From NCBI GenBank assembly GCA_016508695.1, contig VNKQ01000009.1:868001-932000 (forward strand): a stretch of DNA of 64,000 nt, given 5' to 3'. This stretch comes from Hyphodiscus hymeniophilus. Its lineage: Eukaryota > Ascomycota > Leotiomycetes > Helotiales > Hyphodiscaceae. Position 1 is the stretch's first letter. The number at the start of each line of letters is the position of its first letter. The position numbers were made by a program, and so were the translations under genes. Below the pieces are notes generated by a model. The model worked only from the letters and a program-made list of their open reading frames with translations, was not told the DNA's origin and made no database searches. This document shows, piece after piece, positions 47,125-58,499 of the stretch.

Positions 47125-47644
47125 CTAACTGAGAAGCACGAGAATGACCGAGTCTCCCCTCAAAAACCTGTAGGTACATTAGCCACTGCCTTGAACGCAG
47201 GTACCGAGTCGCAAGATTGAGAACGGTACATACATCTTGCTGATAAATCGATCCTTATTGACCGGTCTTCCCTTTTTTCCAGCACTCGTTCTTGGCGTCT
47301 CGGTCCACATCTCCTTGACGTTCTCTAACACCATATTACAGTGCCTATCAAATGCTTTGACTCGTGCAAGAAGCTTCCTGTTGTTTCGGCAGGATATCAG
47401 GACTTGGTTGTGGGATCGTACAGCGGTTTGGAGGATAGAGAGAGGGCCTGAGGTGAACTCATGCTCCTCGAGCTGGGCAATTTCGTATTCTCTGTTTTCG
47501 AAGTTAGTATAGATTTTGTGATCGTGCGACTGAGGAGCATACGTGAGCTCGTTTCGCGGCTTGGCCAGCAGTTCTCTGCGACAACATTAGCGTGAGCTAC
47601 ATCATTAGGTGAGTCTGGACTTACGTGATCTTTGCGTCCGCCAT
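47125..47644 (-). CDS. smd2: Small nuclear ribonucleoprotein SmD2
   Basis: Core spliceosomal Sm protein that assembles with six others on the Sm site of U1, U2, U4 and U5 snRNAs. Four minus-strand exons (47644-47625, 47575-47543, 47491-47234, 47167-47125) give 117 aa, the normal length. The Sm1 motif region reads VLISCRNNRKLLARVKAFDR, followed by HCNMVLENVKEMW. The SmD2-specific PVNKDRFISKM precedes the Sm2 motif FLRGDSVILVLL. The N-terminal KPRNELT and EEHEFTSGPLSIL are also SmD2 marks. Three introns in so short a gene, with exons of 20 and 33 nt, are unusual but every junction closes a codon. Divergent from the hydrolase gene, whose start is 208 bp away. Confidence 0.95.
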
Positions 47645-47852
47645 GGTTGTTGTGATGTTAGACAATCCCGATACTTTTCGATCTACTTGGAGTTTTAGGC
47701 TGTCCAAAAGCGGACTAGCTCTGAGCTTAAATTATTTGAAGCCGACGCCGAGGTGCGAACGGTTATTCGAAGACGTTCTTGAATGGCTCGTTGTTACTCC
47801 CCATTCTCTATAAATTAATGATAATCCACGGCTCATTAAACTTCTTTTCTTC

Positions 47853-49413
47853 ATGTTCGCAAGATCTTTTTTTCGTTGTAGAGTTGGAAAGGCATCGCGC
47901 TGTAGCTCGAACTTTGCCGCAATGCCTCTGAGAGCGAAAGTTATAAATCCTGCCTTTTCCGGCAAGGCACAGGTGAGTAGCCCGGGGTAAATCAGGGAGA
48001 ATGAGACTGATATCTCAGCAGATGGCCACAGCTTCGTGGCAAGACAGCAGCGAAATTGTGATCAAAGAGCTGCCTGGGGATGAGCCGGAAGACGTCCTTT
48101 TCAGCAGCCATTTTGGCGTCCGAACAATTGAGCTTAATCGGCCGAAGAAGCTTCACTCCCTAGATGGATCTATGATCCGAAAAATCGTGCCGAGGTTACA
48201 AGAATGGGCGAAGTCGGATATGGCGAATGTGGTGATCATCAAGGGAACGGGCCCGAAGGCATTTTGTGCAGGAGGAGATGTTGCGTCCCTTGCGCAGGAC
48301 AATGCGAGAGGAGAGGATGGCCAGAAGAGATCAGTTGCATACTTCGATCTGGAGTACAAGCTAGATCATCTAATTGCCACATACACAAAGCCGTATGTCG
48401 CATTTATCGACGGGATCACGATGGGAGGTGGAGTTGGGTTGAGTCTACATGCACCATTTCGGATAGCCACGGAGAAGACCGTCTTTGCTATGCCCGAAAC
48501 GACTATTGGATTCTTCCCTGATGTAGGAGCTTCGTTCTTCTTACCCCGGATGAATGGTGCCGTTGGAACATACCTTGCTTTGACCAGCGAGAGGTTGAAA
48601 GGCGCCAACGTATTCTACGCAGGCGTTGCTACACATTACATCCATTCGTCTTCTTTACCAGCTCTGGAACACCGCTTGGCAGAACTTCGGTTCAAGGACT
48701 ACGATACATTCCAAGAACGTCTAAGGTTAATTGATGCTACCATTGAGGAGTTCTGCACTGGCTTGCCACATGACGAGCCAATGCTGATTAAGGGAGAAAT
48801 GCGGAACGCCATTGACCGGTGCTTTAGCAAAAACACAGTTTCCGAAATTCTTGCTGCCTTGAAAGCCGAAGATGGAGAAGTGAAGGAATGGGCTGAAGAG
48901 ACCCTCGCCACACTACACAAACGATCACCTACCAGCGTGTACGTGACTCTTCGACAGATGCGCCTAGGTAAAAGTTGGTCGATTGCAGAGACTTTCCAAA
49001 GGGAGCATCAAATTGCAGCGAAATTTATGGCCGGCCCAGAGTTCACCGAGGGTGTAAATGCGCTTTTGGTCAGGAAAGATGGCACTCCAAAATGGCAGCC
49101 TAGTTCATTGGAGGATATCAAGCCCGGGGACAACATTGCGGAACCTTTCTTTGAGGTTGAGGGCACGGATCGACTGCGTCTATTGAACGATATTGATTAC
49201 ACGACGTACCCTCATGCGCATTTCAGCATCCCCCAAGAGAAGGATGTCCAAGATATTATGAGGGAAGGGAGATGGACCCGCAAGTCGATTATCGACCGGT
49301 TCGTCAAGCAAAGACGGGGAAAACAAGGTGTTGCAAAGATTGTTGGAGAGATTGTAGAGAGAAAGACGAAAGTTCAAGACGGCAAGCTTATCTGGATTGA
49401 AGATAGTGCATAG
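47853..49413 (+). CDS. ehd3: 3-hydroxyisobutyryl-CoA hydrolase, mitochondrial
   Basis: A crotonase-fold enzyme that hydrolyses 3-hydroxyisobutyryl-CoA in valine catabolism. Yeast Ehd3 is also listed with mitochondrial ribosome proteins. Exons 47853-47972 and 48019-49413 give 504 aa. The N-terminus MFARSFFRCRVGKASRCSSN is Arg/Ser/Cys-rich without acidic residues, a mitochondrial presequence. The crotonase core shows GPKAFCAGGDV (oxyanion hole), IDGITMGGGVGLSLHAPFRI and FAMPETTIGFFPDVGASFFL, the last with the Glu and Asp expected of the HIBYL-CoA hydrolase branch rather than enoyl-CoA hydratase. The C-terminal domain (PKWQPSSLEDI, then RWTRKSIIDRFVKQRRGKQG) is intact. The GTGAGT donor gives phase 0. 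A downstream ATG at 48001 lies in the intron and is not the start. Confidence 0.9.
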
Positions 49414-50198
49414 TGCAGGATTGTAATGTATGTTGGCTGTACGATATTATGTGGCGATATATGGATATCGGACGAGGCGGCACATTGCGATCGTTGAGAG
49501 ATAAGCGGTCGCAAAATAGGAATCAACAGCATCAAATTGATCGAAAGAAGAGATCATGTGATGGGTAAATATGGGCGGCCTATCGGGCTGTAGAGGCTGA
49601 GTCACGGAATTTTAAGCGCGGTGTCTACGACTGATTCTTGAGAACATATAAAAGCAAGCAAAGACCCCGCTGTGTGAATTTATGAATCATTCTTTGATCT
49701 GGTGTGCTGGCTCCTGATCTGACATTTAAGAAAGTGCCGTGTTAGACGCTGTGGTCGGCCGTAAACCTCAAAATCGTCCCCTTGTCGCTTGGCTGACTAG
49801 CCTCACATTCTCAAAACGCCACTTCTTGTCATTGGCTCATTTATCTTCAGTCAACATACATTCAAGAGTATCTTTGACCATCGACATTCCACACTTCAAT
49901 CTTGTTTCTGACAAGGCAACTACCTACTAGAGATCAGTTTGTAGTTCTTCATATTCAGGTCATCGATCTATACCTTATACTATTTCTTCGACAAATATTC
50001 AATTGTTCGCTAGCATTCTCCCACGCGTGTGCCTCGCGAGAACGCGAGGACGATGGTACCCGCCTCCAGAATTCTTCGATTCGATTTATGACAACTCCAC
50101 TTCTCCCGCTCACTTCGGTATTATTTCGATAAGCTTGAAAGAAGTTCGACATACTTTCAAACAGTTTATTGTGGCATTGCGGCCAGTGAAGGCTTGCA
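49414..50198. other. Intergenic and promoter of the GATA-factor gene
   Basis: No gene recognised. A long 5' leader for the regulator at 50199 is likely, since short upstream frames occur at 49902-50132. Confidence 0.35.
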
Positions 50199-53100
50199 AT
50201 GTCTTCTCCAGGACCCTCCCAATGGCAGACTGAACAGTCGCAAGGTCCACCAGCCAATGCCAGCATTGATGCCGACGAGGATGGTGTATCTATCAGACCG
50301 ATGAGACGTATGTATGATCCAGCAGTGAATGGGTTGGAGTGCTAAATCATCCAATGCTGTAGTCAAAGTTCTCTACACCTTCGACGACCAAAATAAAACG
50401 AACTGCCTGGCCCGAGGTAATGATGTTCTCCAGATAAGGACAGTCGCTATGGACGAGACAGCTACAATAGGCATAATTGAATTAAATACCTGTCTAGAGC
50501 TGGTGGTACAGAGTAGCCCGGAGCTCATTGCTCGACTAGGCCAGGACTACACGATCTACGCGTACGATTACTCGGAATACGATACTCCTTTAGTTGGACA
50601 AGGAATGCTTTCACGAGCCTTAGCAGCATCTGCCTTCGATGCTCCAGCGCAACAGAATCAGAAGCTTATTACGGGACGTGTCTGCAAAAACATACTAGGG
50701 ATTTTCAATAATGGTGTGAAGGAAACTCTTGAGGTCAAACTGAGGCTCGTCTCTGTTCCTACTGCTGTACAAGGGGAATATAACAATCAGATGGAGAAAT
50801 ACAGAGAGATGACTAGAACGACGGGTTTCGATCCGAGCGAATGGGCGGCATTCCTACAATCAAATCCAAGTCTTGGACAGGTAGTAGGGGCAACGGGTAG
50901 CCAAAACCAGAAACCCCCAAGTCGAAGTGGCAGTATGAATCTGGAGGTCGTGAACCAGCTCCTTAGCCCCAGTTTGTCCCAACCTCAGATTGATCCTCTC
51001 AATCAGGTGAATGCCGAGAACTACGGGAATGAGAGCAATGGGAGTGTATCAAACGGAAAGGTCAAGAACACATCACGTCCATCTTCGAGGGTGTCTGTTA
51101 AGCGACCACGAAAACCACGTCAGCCCAAGGATATAGCAATCGGTGGAAATACATCGGGGTATGAGGAGGGAACTGATGGCGATGACGGGCCAGTTCCAAA
51201 GAAGCGGGCGAAGACAACGAAGGCCGATTGGAACAACAAGTCATCGTTTGGCCCAGTATCTGACTCACTCAGAGTCACCGCAAGTACTGCAGGCTCACTA
51301 CGCATGTTCCGGCCAATTGCTATTGCCGCCAATACTCCTGGTCACTTACAAGAAATTCCTCGTGCTCCTACACCGGTACCTGCTCTGCCCAAGAGTCGTG
51401 GTCCTAGACTTGGTAAATCATGCGTTAGCACAAGTCGCCGTGGGTCTACGGTGTCGCAGATTGGTACACCTAGGATTTCACCAACTCCACATCTTGACCC
51501 TGCTGGACGGCAAGAAGATGAAATCAGGTTATCGATTGAATCGGTCGGTCCCTCACCAGAACGTCAAAGCCCTGCCGAGACCACGCCGGATATTGGTTCC
51601 TCTCCTCCTGTGATGAGGACTCTATCTCCTATGCAATCCAGCCCACCATGTCCTTCGAGCCCCCCCATCTTGCCCCAAATGCGCCGAAATGATACCGATT
51701 CGGGCTTCATGAGTGGTATTACCGATGATCTCTTCGGTGAAGGTAATGAGGAGATGCGACCCATCGACGAAGACGATGGAAATACGGCTTTGAAATACAG
51801 CAGACGAGATGTTCCACCCCCTACAGACATGCAGGATTTTGAGATACAAATGGAAACTCCGGGTCCTGTTGAGCTACTTCCAGCGACACTGTTGTACATT
51901 CCTCTCTGTCCAAAGGGCAAGAGCGCTACGTATCACTCCAATTCTCGAGCTGGAAGCGTCATGTCTGAAGACGGACAACAAACTCTTCCTCCCCTAAAGA
52001 ATGGCCGCCCATGCTCACGTAACTCAACGCCCAGTCGCCTAGCCACAGAAGTCCAGATCGTTCACACTCGGGATGAATCTCATTGTAATGATACGCAATT
52101 TGTCGACTTCACTGAATCTCGGTCAAATATCCCACAAAATGTCCCCCAGCAATCTTCGACCCATGATACGGCTCTACAGGTTGACCCATCTCCTGCTCCC
52201 GTTGCTGCTTATCAATCACGGTCAACTTCAAGAACCATGGTTCGCACCGCTTCAATGGGCTCACTTACTCTCCCTACGATTCCTGCGAGTGATCCAGTAC
52301 GCCCACCATCAAACCTTCAACGATCACAAACCTGGTCCGAGGCCCCTCAACCAGCGTCTGAGGCCCCAATGTCATTCATACCTGGAGCTATGCCAATGTA
52401 CCCCCACCAGACTTGCCCACGATTGCGGAAGTCAATCGTGCTCAGGCGTTGGAAGCGAAGAAAGCAGCAATGAGGCAGAAGATAGATAACGCTATCGCAA
52501 ATGGAATAATGCCACCTTTTTGCATGAATTGCGGTGCTATAGAGACGCCAACTTGGAGAAAGGCATGGTCTCAAGATGTGGTGGGGGCTCCGCCATATTA
52601 CGAGTACTCTGATGAGCCTGGCAAAGTCACAATGGTGACAATCCTCTCACGCGATGAGGAAGGCAATCCAACCTCTTATCAACTCATCAAGAAGTTTCTA
52701 CTCAAAGGTGAAGATGAGAAGACCTATAACGAAGTCATCCTGTGCAATCGTAAGTCCCTGAATGTCTGACAGAGGTGTGCGCTGATCATCTTAGCTTGCG
52801 GTCTCTGGGTTTCCAAATATAAAATGCACCGACCAGAAGACAGGTGGGAGTGTAATAAGAATAAGAAGCCGGCCGAGAAGAAGAAAGCAGTTCAACGCCC
52901 AGCAAAGTCGAAGAAGCCGAAGAGTATTGGCAACATGAATCCTACCTCCGAAGCAAATCACCCACAATCCGATTATCCTCAATCTGAGGCAAACAATCCG
53001 CAATCTGAAGCCATTGGGCAGACTGAAGAAAACACTCAAACAGAGCAGCCTGGGCGTCGACAGTCCGTAGACGCCCGTCCCATAAAGCGTCTACATCCGA

Positions 53101-54026
53101 TGACATCTGATGCAGCTTCGGCAGCATTGAGACGAGCTCTCAAATCAAGTCCAGCCAGGTGGGTAGGAACAGTACACAGTCCGATCGATGTCGAAGAAGA
53201 AGAAGATCTAGGCAGTACTCGACGTCTACTCTTCCCCTCACCAAGAAAGGACGGATCACCAAAAGTGCTAGGCGAGGTGGTAACAAATGTTGTGACAACT
53301 GCGCCCGACTTTCGTTCCTTGAAAGAGGCGGCAATGGAGCTGCCTAATAAAGAGAACTGCCCGCCCCCGTTGGTTGAAGACGAGTGTGATCCAGAGCTTT
53401 TGAAGCTTTTTGAAGAGGAGATGGCTCGACCGTCTACGCCCAAGGGAAATTCCCCAACTCAAAGCCCCTTCAAGACTCCAACTCGGCCCACGCCCACCCA
53501 TCGCCCAATTACCCGGAGTGTATCGAGGTCGATCCAATCTGCGAAGTCACCAGCGCAATTACTTTTCTTCCAAAAAACACCTGTGAAGACCCCAAATAGC
53601 GCTGCTTGCAGACGCTCGCCACGGAACCACAATCACCATTTCGAGTCGCCATTCACTGCCACATTGAATCAAATCATGTCCGATGCAAACGACCACCATT
53701 CACCATCGCGAGGCCTGCACCTCGATTTCTCAAGCCTACCTGAATTACCGGAACTGGACGGTCCGGCAAATACTGCAAACTACACTCTCGAAGACTTTTT
53801 CTCAACCGATGTGCCAATGCCGAGCTCACCGCCACGAATGGGGTTTCATCTATACGCGGACCCGCTCACGATGTCTAACATAAACTGGAGCGATTTTGAT
53901 GTGGCTATGCTAGGTAATGATCCCGAGGGAGAAAGTATGGACCACACGATCAAAAAGGAGCCTGGTATTGGAGAGGATTCAGAGGAGTCAAGTCGCCCAG
54001 TTGAGGGTTCAGAGGAGCAACTATGA
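50199..54026 (+). CDS. Ams2/Spt21-type GATA zinc-finger regulator, with a frame discontinuity
   Basis: Related to fission-yeast Ams2 and budding-yeast Spt21, which control histone gene expression. Exon 1 is 50199-50307; exon 2 starts at 50363; the last intron is 52750-52794; the gene ends at 54026, giving roughly 1240 aa. The Ams2/Spt21 N-terminal domain (KVLYTFDDQNKTNCLARG, then TATIGIIELNTCLELVVQSS) covers about residues 38-165. A long Ser/Pro-rich region follows. The GATA finger is unusual: FCMNCGAIETPTWRK, then about 60 residues, then LCNPCGLWVSKYKMHRPE, so the loop is far longer than normal. A Lys/Pro-rich tail follows. Near 52401-52405 (a C5 run) the open frame moves by one base: the Ser/Pro frame ends at 52473, whereas the finger-encoding frame is continuous from before 52413. 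One extra C would join them. An intron of about 120-150 nt (donors at 52290 or 52297) could too. Confidence 0.8.
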
Positions 54027-54396
54027 CAGTATAGCGTTTTCTTTCTACCTGTTGCATAGCGTGGAGTTCATTGGCCATATTGGGTGGCATCACATTGGGA
54101 ATCACAGATGGGTTGGATCGGCATATGGGAGCGTTTGCAAGGGACTGACCTGCATAAGAAATAAACATTCAAAATGACCCAACTCTGATCTTTTCGTGTA
54201 CTTTGGACAATCTTCATTCATGATAAGCGTATCACTCCAACATTTGCATACACCATTCCTGCTCGAAGCAATGCTCTCCATCTAACTCTCTACCATGCCT
54301 CCAGATCAGGATATCCCGAAACGCCTTCATCCTCCCGCTGATCGTCAATCTTCGTTCCATCCCACCTTGGCCCACGGTCGCTCGACCTCTCATAGC
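54027..54396. other. Convergent 3' flanks
   Basis: Between the GATA-factor gene (+) and the 3' end of the RPA small subunit gene (-). The plus-strand frames at 54295-54936 and 54422-54958 run antisense to the latter and are not called. Confidence 0.45.
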
Positions 54397-54798
54397 TCAA
54401 TCGGCAGCATAGAAGATCTCCTTGTACCGATGCGTAGCATCAACAACGGCGGCAACGGCGTTGAAATCTGCAGAGAAACCCCAGTTAGCCTGTCCAAACC
54501 CCAAACCAAAAACGCAAAAACGCAAAAAACCCCCACACATACCAACCCCTCCTCCCATATCCGTACTCCTCAGAACTTTCACGCTCAGATCCGCGTTCAC
54601 CTTGCACACCAGCTCGACGGCGTTCCCGACGGCCAGGTGCGAGTCGCGGTTCAAATGCGCCGTCACGACGCCGTCGGCGTCGACCGTGGCCGTGTCGCCT
54701 CGCAGCTGCGTCACCCTGCCGACGATGCGCACCGTCTTGGAGGTGAAGGCGTCCAGGTACGACGAGGTTATGCGCGGGGTCGAGAGGTTGTCTGCCAT
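54397..54798 (-). CDS. RFA3: Replication protein A small subunit (RPA14/Rfa3)
   Basis: Third subunit of the heterotrimeric single-stranded DNA-binding complex RPA, needed for replication, repair and recombination. Minus-strand exons 54798-54543 and 54467-54397 give 108 aa, the usual size. The start MADNLSTPRITSSYLDAFTS, then VRIVGRVTQLRGDTATVDAD, is the family's N-terminal signature and first OB strands. The C-terminal helix, after the intron, reads FNAVAAVVDATHRYKEIFYA, the part that packs into the trimer core. Donor GTATGT and acceptor CTGCAG give a phase-1 join. The intron contains poly-T/G runs (low complexity). The coding region is GC-rich compared with its surroundings. Confidence 0.88.
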   Translation of the reverse strand: MADNLSTPRITSSYLDAFTSKTVRIVGRVTQLRGDTATVDADGVVTAHLNRDSHLAVGNAVELVCKVNADLSVKVLRSTDMGGGVGMCGGFLRFCVFGLGFGQANWGFSADFNAVAAVVDATHRYKEIFYAAD

Positions 54799-56250
54799 TT
54801 TTTGTTTTGGAATCCTTGTGTGTGTGAGAGAGAGTTGGGGGGGGTTGAGAACTTGGTGGCTTTGGAGGTGTTTGAATGGGGATGTTCGTGGTTTGGGGCG
54901 AGATGTTGTTGTTGTTGTTGTTGCGGTGATGCCTGAGATTGAGATTGAGATTGAATGAAAGCTGGAGCAAAGGCAAGGGCATCGCGGGGAGACGTGAATT
55001 TTCGCGTTCGATGCACGTGACTCTCGCCCCCCATGTTAGGGAATGCTCCCTTACTATACTGTACCTCGCTTAGCCCACTAGCGTTCCCACAGGGAATATA
55101 TATAGCTTCCCTATACTTAGCTTCTCAATTATACTTAATTACCATACTGTAAATAGAACGTTGTCTCACACCCCACCTGGTGTTAAGGTAAGGTATGGTA
55201 ATTGAACATCGGACGGTCCTTTGGTGGTTTGTTATTCGGTCATCGGTTCTCGTTCGGAAAGGTGTCACATATCACAATAATGAGAGTCTGGTCTATCCTT
55301 GTTACAACTTGTTGCACTTGTCGCGAGGTGTTCGGTTTGCTTTCCAATCACGTGGTCTTCTCCTCTACCTACCTTAAGATACCTACCTACCTAAGGTATC
55401 CATCATGCCTCTCGATATTCATCTCGTGAGACTACACTTCCTCCTCTCTCTCTCTGCTTCACGGAGTTGTTCTGTGCCAGTGAGTGTGTTTCTAGAGCTA
55501 TCTACCTCTCCTATATCTCGGTCCCAAGAAGGAATCCCAAGAAAGTTCCTCCATCGAAGAGTATTCCCGAGGTTCAATCGATCCCCCAAGCTGAACCATC
55601 ACCTGTCGTTCGTTTCCCGTCCCTGATTCCCCTGCCTACTCCCACAGATGGTTTCTAAAGCACACCAAAGGATCGAGAGTAACCGTCCCTTCCGTTTGCG
55701 TTACACGTTGCCCCATGCCCTCCCCTCCCCTCCCCTCCCCTCCAGTCGGGAAGTACAAGTACAAGCCCAAACACGCAACCAAACAGGGGACATCTTGCGA
55801 GTGAGTACCTTATGGTTTGCCCCAATGGCGGGAGTCGGCAACAAATGTATGCTCCTCGTACTACAAAAAGACTTGATACACAGCTGCAATCAGCTGCCCA
55901 ATCAGCAACCGGCGGGGTACAAGCCATACCCTTACCTTAGCTTACCGGAGGACCTTGTCCGTCATTGTGGATCAGGTGGCGCCCTTTTTGGTGGGGCTCT
56001 TGTGCATGGCAGCCTTGTTTGTTCCTCAGGCCCGCTGCTTCTGAAGGGGGGCGTTTCTGTTTCTGTTTCCTAGGGGGACAAAGGAGGGGCGGGGTATTGG
56101 TTGCGCCTCGAGCTTCTACTGTAGATGAGGGCGGGGGAGCCCTCCTACCTGCCCTCTTTTGGGGATACTCGGGTTCCCGGGACAACCGCCACTCCGGGAC
56201 CTCCGCCACCCCTCCCATATACCCATATACCTCTAATTATACCAAGAATA
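54799..56250. other. Intergenic region with simple repeats
   Basis: No supported gene. Simple repeats: (TTG)n about 54905-54922, GAGATT units about 54932-54955, (CCCCT/CTCCC)n about 55718-55743, and a TACCTACCTAAGGTA-type palindromic motif about 55365-55400. GC-rich sequence ends abruptly near 56250. Confidence 0.5.
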
Positions 56251-57913
56251 ATCGTAAATAAACGTGCCTAGGCTTAAATTAATCTATTCGAATAAGGGAA
56301 TATTTTGATATTAGTAAATAGTGAAAAGAAGGCTTGAAACCGGAAAATCATTAATATTATACTCTTATTAGGCCTTATCGCACCAAAATTAAGCCTTTTT
56401 AAGTACTTCCACTATGATTTAATCTCTTGAAAAACGTCGTAAGGCTAGAGAAGTGCGATATATAACAAACGCTCTATTCTTACTTATATTCTACTCTTCT
56501 TTGCCTAACTAATCTTCCTCTTCTTGTTACGTATTTTATTACCTTTGTAATTTGCGTCTCTTAAGCTCTACGTACTACTACCTTATACTATCGTCTACGA
56601 GAAGATCGTTTTTAAAGGAGTTGTTATATCGGAGATTAACGAATTAGAGAGGTTTTAGTAGGCCGTATTTGAGGTTAGAAAGGTTGCTTTTAAGGTCGTA
56701 TTAGCGTTTGTATTATAGCTTGATTTAAGAGAGTATTAGGTTAAATACAAGTCTTCTTCTTATTACGTTAAGAGGTGATTTCCTAAGTAAATATATTAGT
56801 TCTAATGCGACTAAAACTAAGGTTATAAATAATTAACAAGTTTGTAGGCTTAACAATAGGTTTTCCGTATATTAGCGCTATTTATTATACCTTAAACTCT
56901 AATTGTATTTGCGCTTTATATATAGCTTTGTCGAGTACTCGAGCTTTCCTATTCTTACTAGTAACCTTATTCTTCTTCTTCCTAACTTTATCTACCGCGT
57001 CGACTAGATCTTGATTTATTGCCTTAGTTATAATCGACTTAGCTAGGCTATATTCCGTAGCTTTAATCGCCTTGTCAAAGAGGAGGTTTTAGTCGATTTA
57101 GTTCTGTTTAAAGAGCTCTTTTAGCTTCTCAAGTTCAATAACGTTAGAAGGCGTTTTAAAGGTTATATATAATAGCAAAATAACCTTAATTTACAGTATT
57201 CGAAGTTCTAAAGAAAGAGTAGTACCTTAAGCTATTAAAGGTCGAGAATTCGATAAATTTAACGTCTAAACTTAATTAACTCGAGTAGTAATTTAAGGTA
57301 TAATTTTAGGCTCGATAGACGACGAAGTTAAAGGTTTAGTTTAAGCGATTTCTTACGGCTTTAGTCTCTTTAATTATAAGAGTATAACGCTTGAATTAAA
57401 AGGTAAGAGGCTAGATTTCTTTTATACTTGTTTGATATTGTGCTAATTTAACGCCTAAGGTCGAATTTGATAATATACCTCAAGAAAAATCTCCTTACTC
57501 ATATTACTAGTAGCGCTAGGTCGCAATCGTCACATAATTTAGTTCTTATAAAGAATAGCTTTAGGGCTAAAAAGACTAACGTCGCAAGGTTAACGAAAGT
57601 ACGTAGTATAAGGAGAGAGACACAAAGGTACGACCTTATTGTTAAGGCAATATTTAATTATAGAAGTATTAATATAAGAAGAATAACCGTTCTATAAGAG
57701 AAGTCGATACTCCCCTTTCTAATACTTTAAACTCTCAGGTTAAAAGCACTTCTTTAACTACTTAGTACCAAGTTTACTATTAGTCCAACTATTAGGAGAT
57801 CCGCAAATATAGCTAGTAAACTCTTCTCCTTGCTCCTTATAAAGAGCTTTTAGCTTTTCCGTCTAGCTAGTCTTATTAATAACACCTTTAAAGATAATCT
57901 AAGGACTAAGTAC
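56251..57913 (-). mobile_element. Degraded pogo/Fot1-like DNA transposon (transposase relic)
   Basis: Very AT-rich, no long open frame. On the minus strand, between about 57880 and 57480, conceptual translation with stops shows a pogo/Tc1-mariner DDE region: SPNSWTN, then WL-like KKCF and PESLKY, then YRLLL followed by NGYSSYIN (the catalytic D in the family's L-D-G-H-x-S-H is replaced by N, with H to Y), NNKVVPLCLSPYTTY (P-L-x-x-P-P-H-T-T-H in intact copies) and a QP-L-D-V equivalent. Stops replace expected Trp and Gln codons, the RIP-type pattern. The part that should encode the transposase N-terminus is missing beyond about 57913, where the LTR of the gypsy relic seems to start. Terminal inverted repeats were not located. 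Non-functional. Confidence 0.72.
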
Positions 57914-58298
57914 TTGTTACAAGACACGTGACAGCTCGTGGCCTAAGGCTCGATAACTAGGTTATAAAAGAACCACGAGTAGAGATTACGGGAGTAAAGA
58001 GTTACTTCGCATCACGTGATAGAGTCCCGTAAGCGAGGAGTCCCTAATTATTTAGGGACTCTTACTATAAAAGACTCTAGACTCCTTAGGATAGGGACTC
58101 TAGACTCTTTAGCCCGGGACTCTAAGGTAACAAAGGTTTTATATAAGTAATAGTATTTCCTTAGTAAATAGAAGCTTTATACTTAACTCAAATATAGTAT
58201 CTTTATATTATACTTAGTAACTATAAAGGTTATACTCACCTTAACTATAATAGTTTCCCTAACTACTTAACCTAACCTAATTACTTATAAGACTAATA
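57914..58298 (+). repeat. Putative 5' LTR of gypsy-type relic
   Basis: The segment begins TGTTACAAGACACGTGAC and ends ...ACTAATA, which would be ...ACTAACA before a C-to-T change; LTRs run TG...CA. It includes several GGGACTCTAGACTCY-type direct repeats (58025-58130) and lies directly upstream of the gag relic. The next bases (CTAAGTAGCGAGG) could be a mutated tRNA primer-binding site. The partner 3' LTR lies outside the window, so the ends are provisional. Confidence 0.4.
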
Positions 58299-58499
58299 CT
58301 AAGTAGCGAGGTTTATTATACTTTAAGTACTAACTATATAATCGCTAAAGTATATATTATATTAAGGACTAATAATATTTACTAAAAGAGAAGTATCGAA
58401 TAGTATACGGGTAACTATACTTGCACTAAGAAACGCATTAGGAAATACACTAGAAAATATACTTATACTACTACTAGTATTAGTAAGAGAGTTATATAA

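Noticed and set aside
54295..54958. Plus-strand open frames of 178-213 codons
   Set aside because: They run antisense over the RPA small-subunit exons; their length is due to the GC-rich opposite strand and no signature is seen.
57467..57697. 76-codon plus-strand frame inside the AT-rich region
   Set aside because: It lies opposite the Fot1-like transposase relic; chance frame in decayed DNA.
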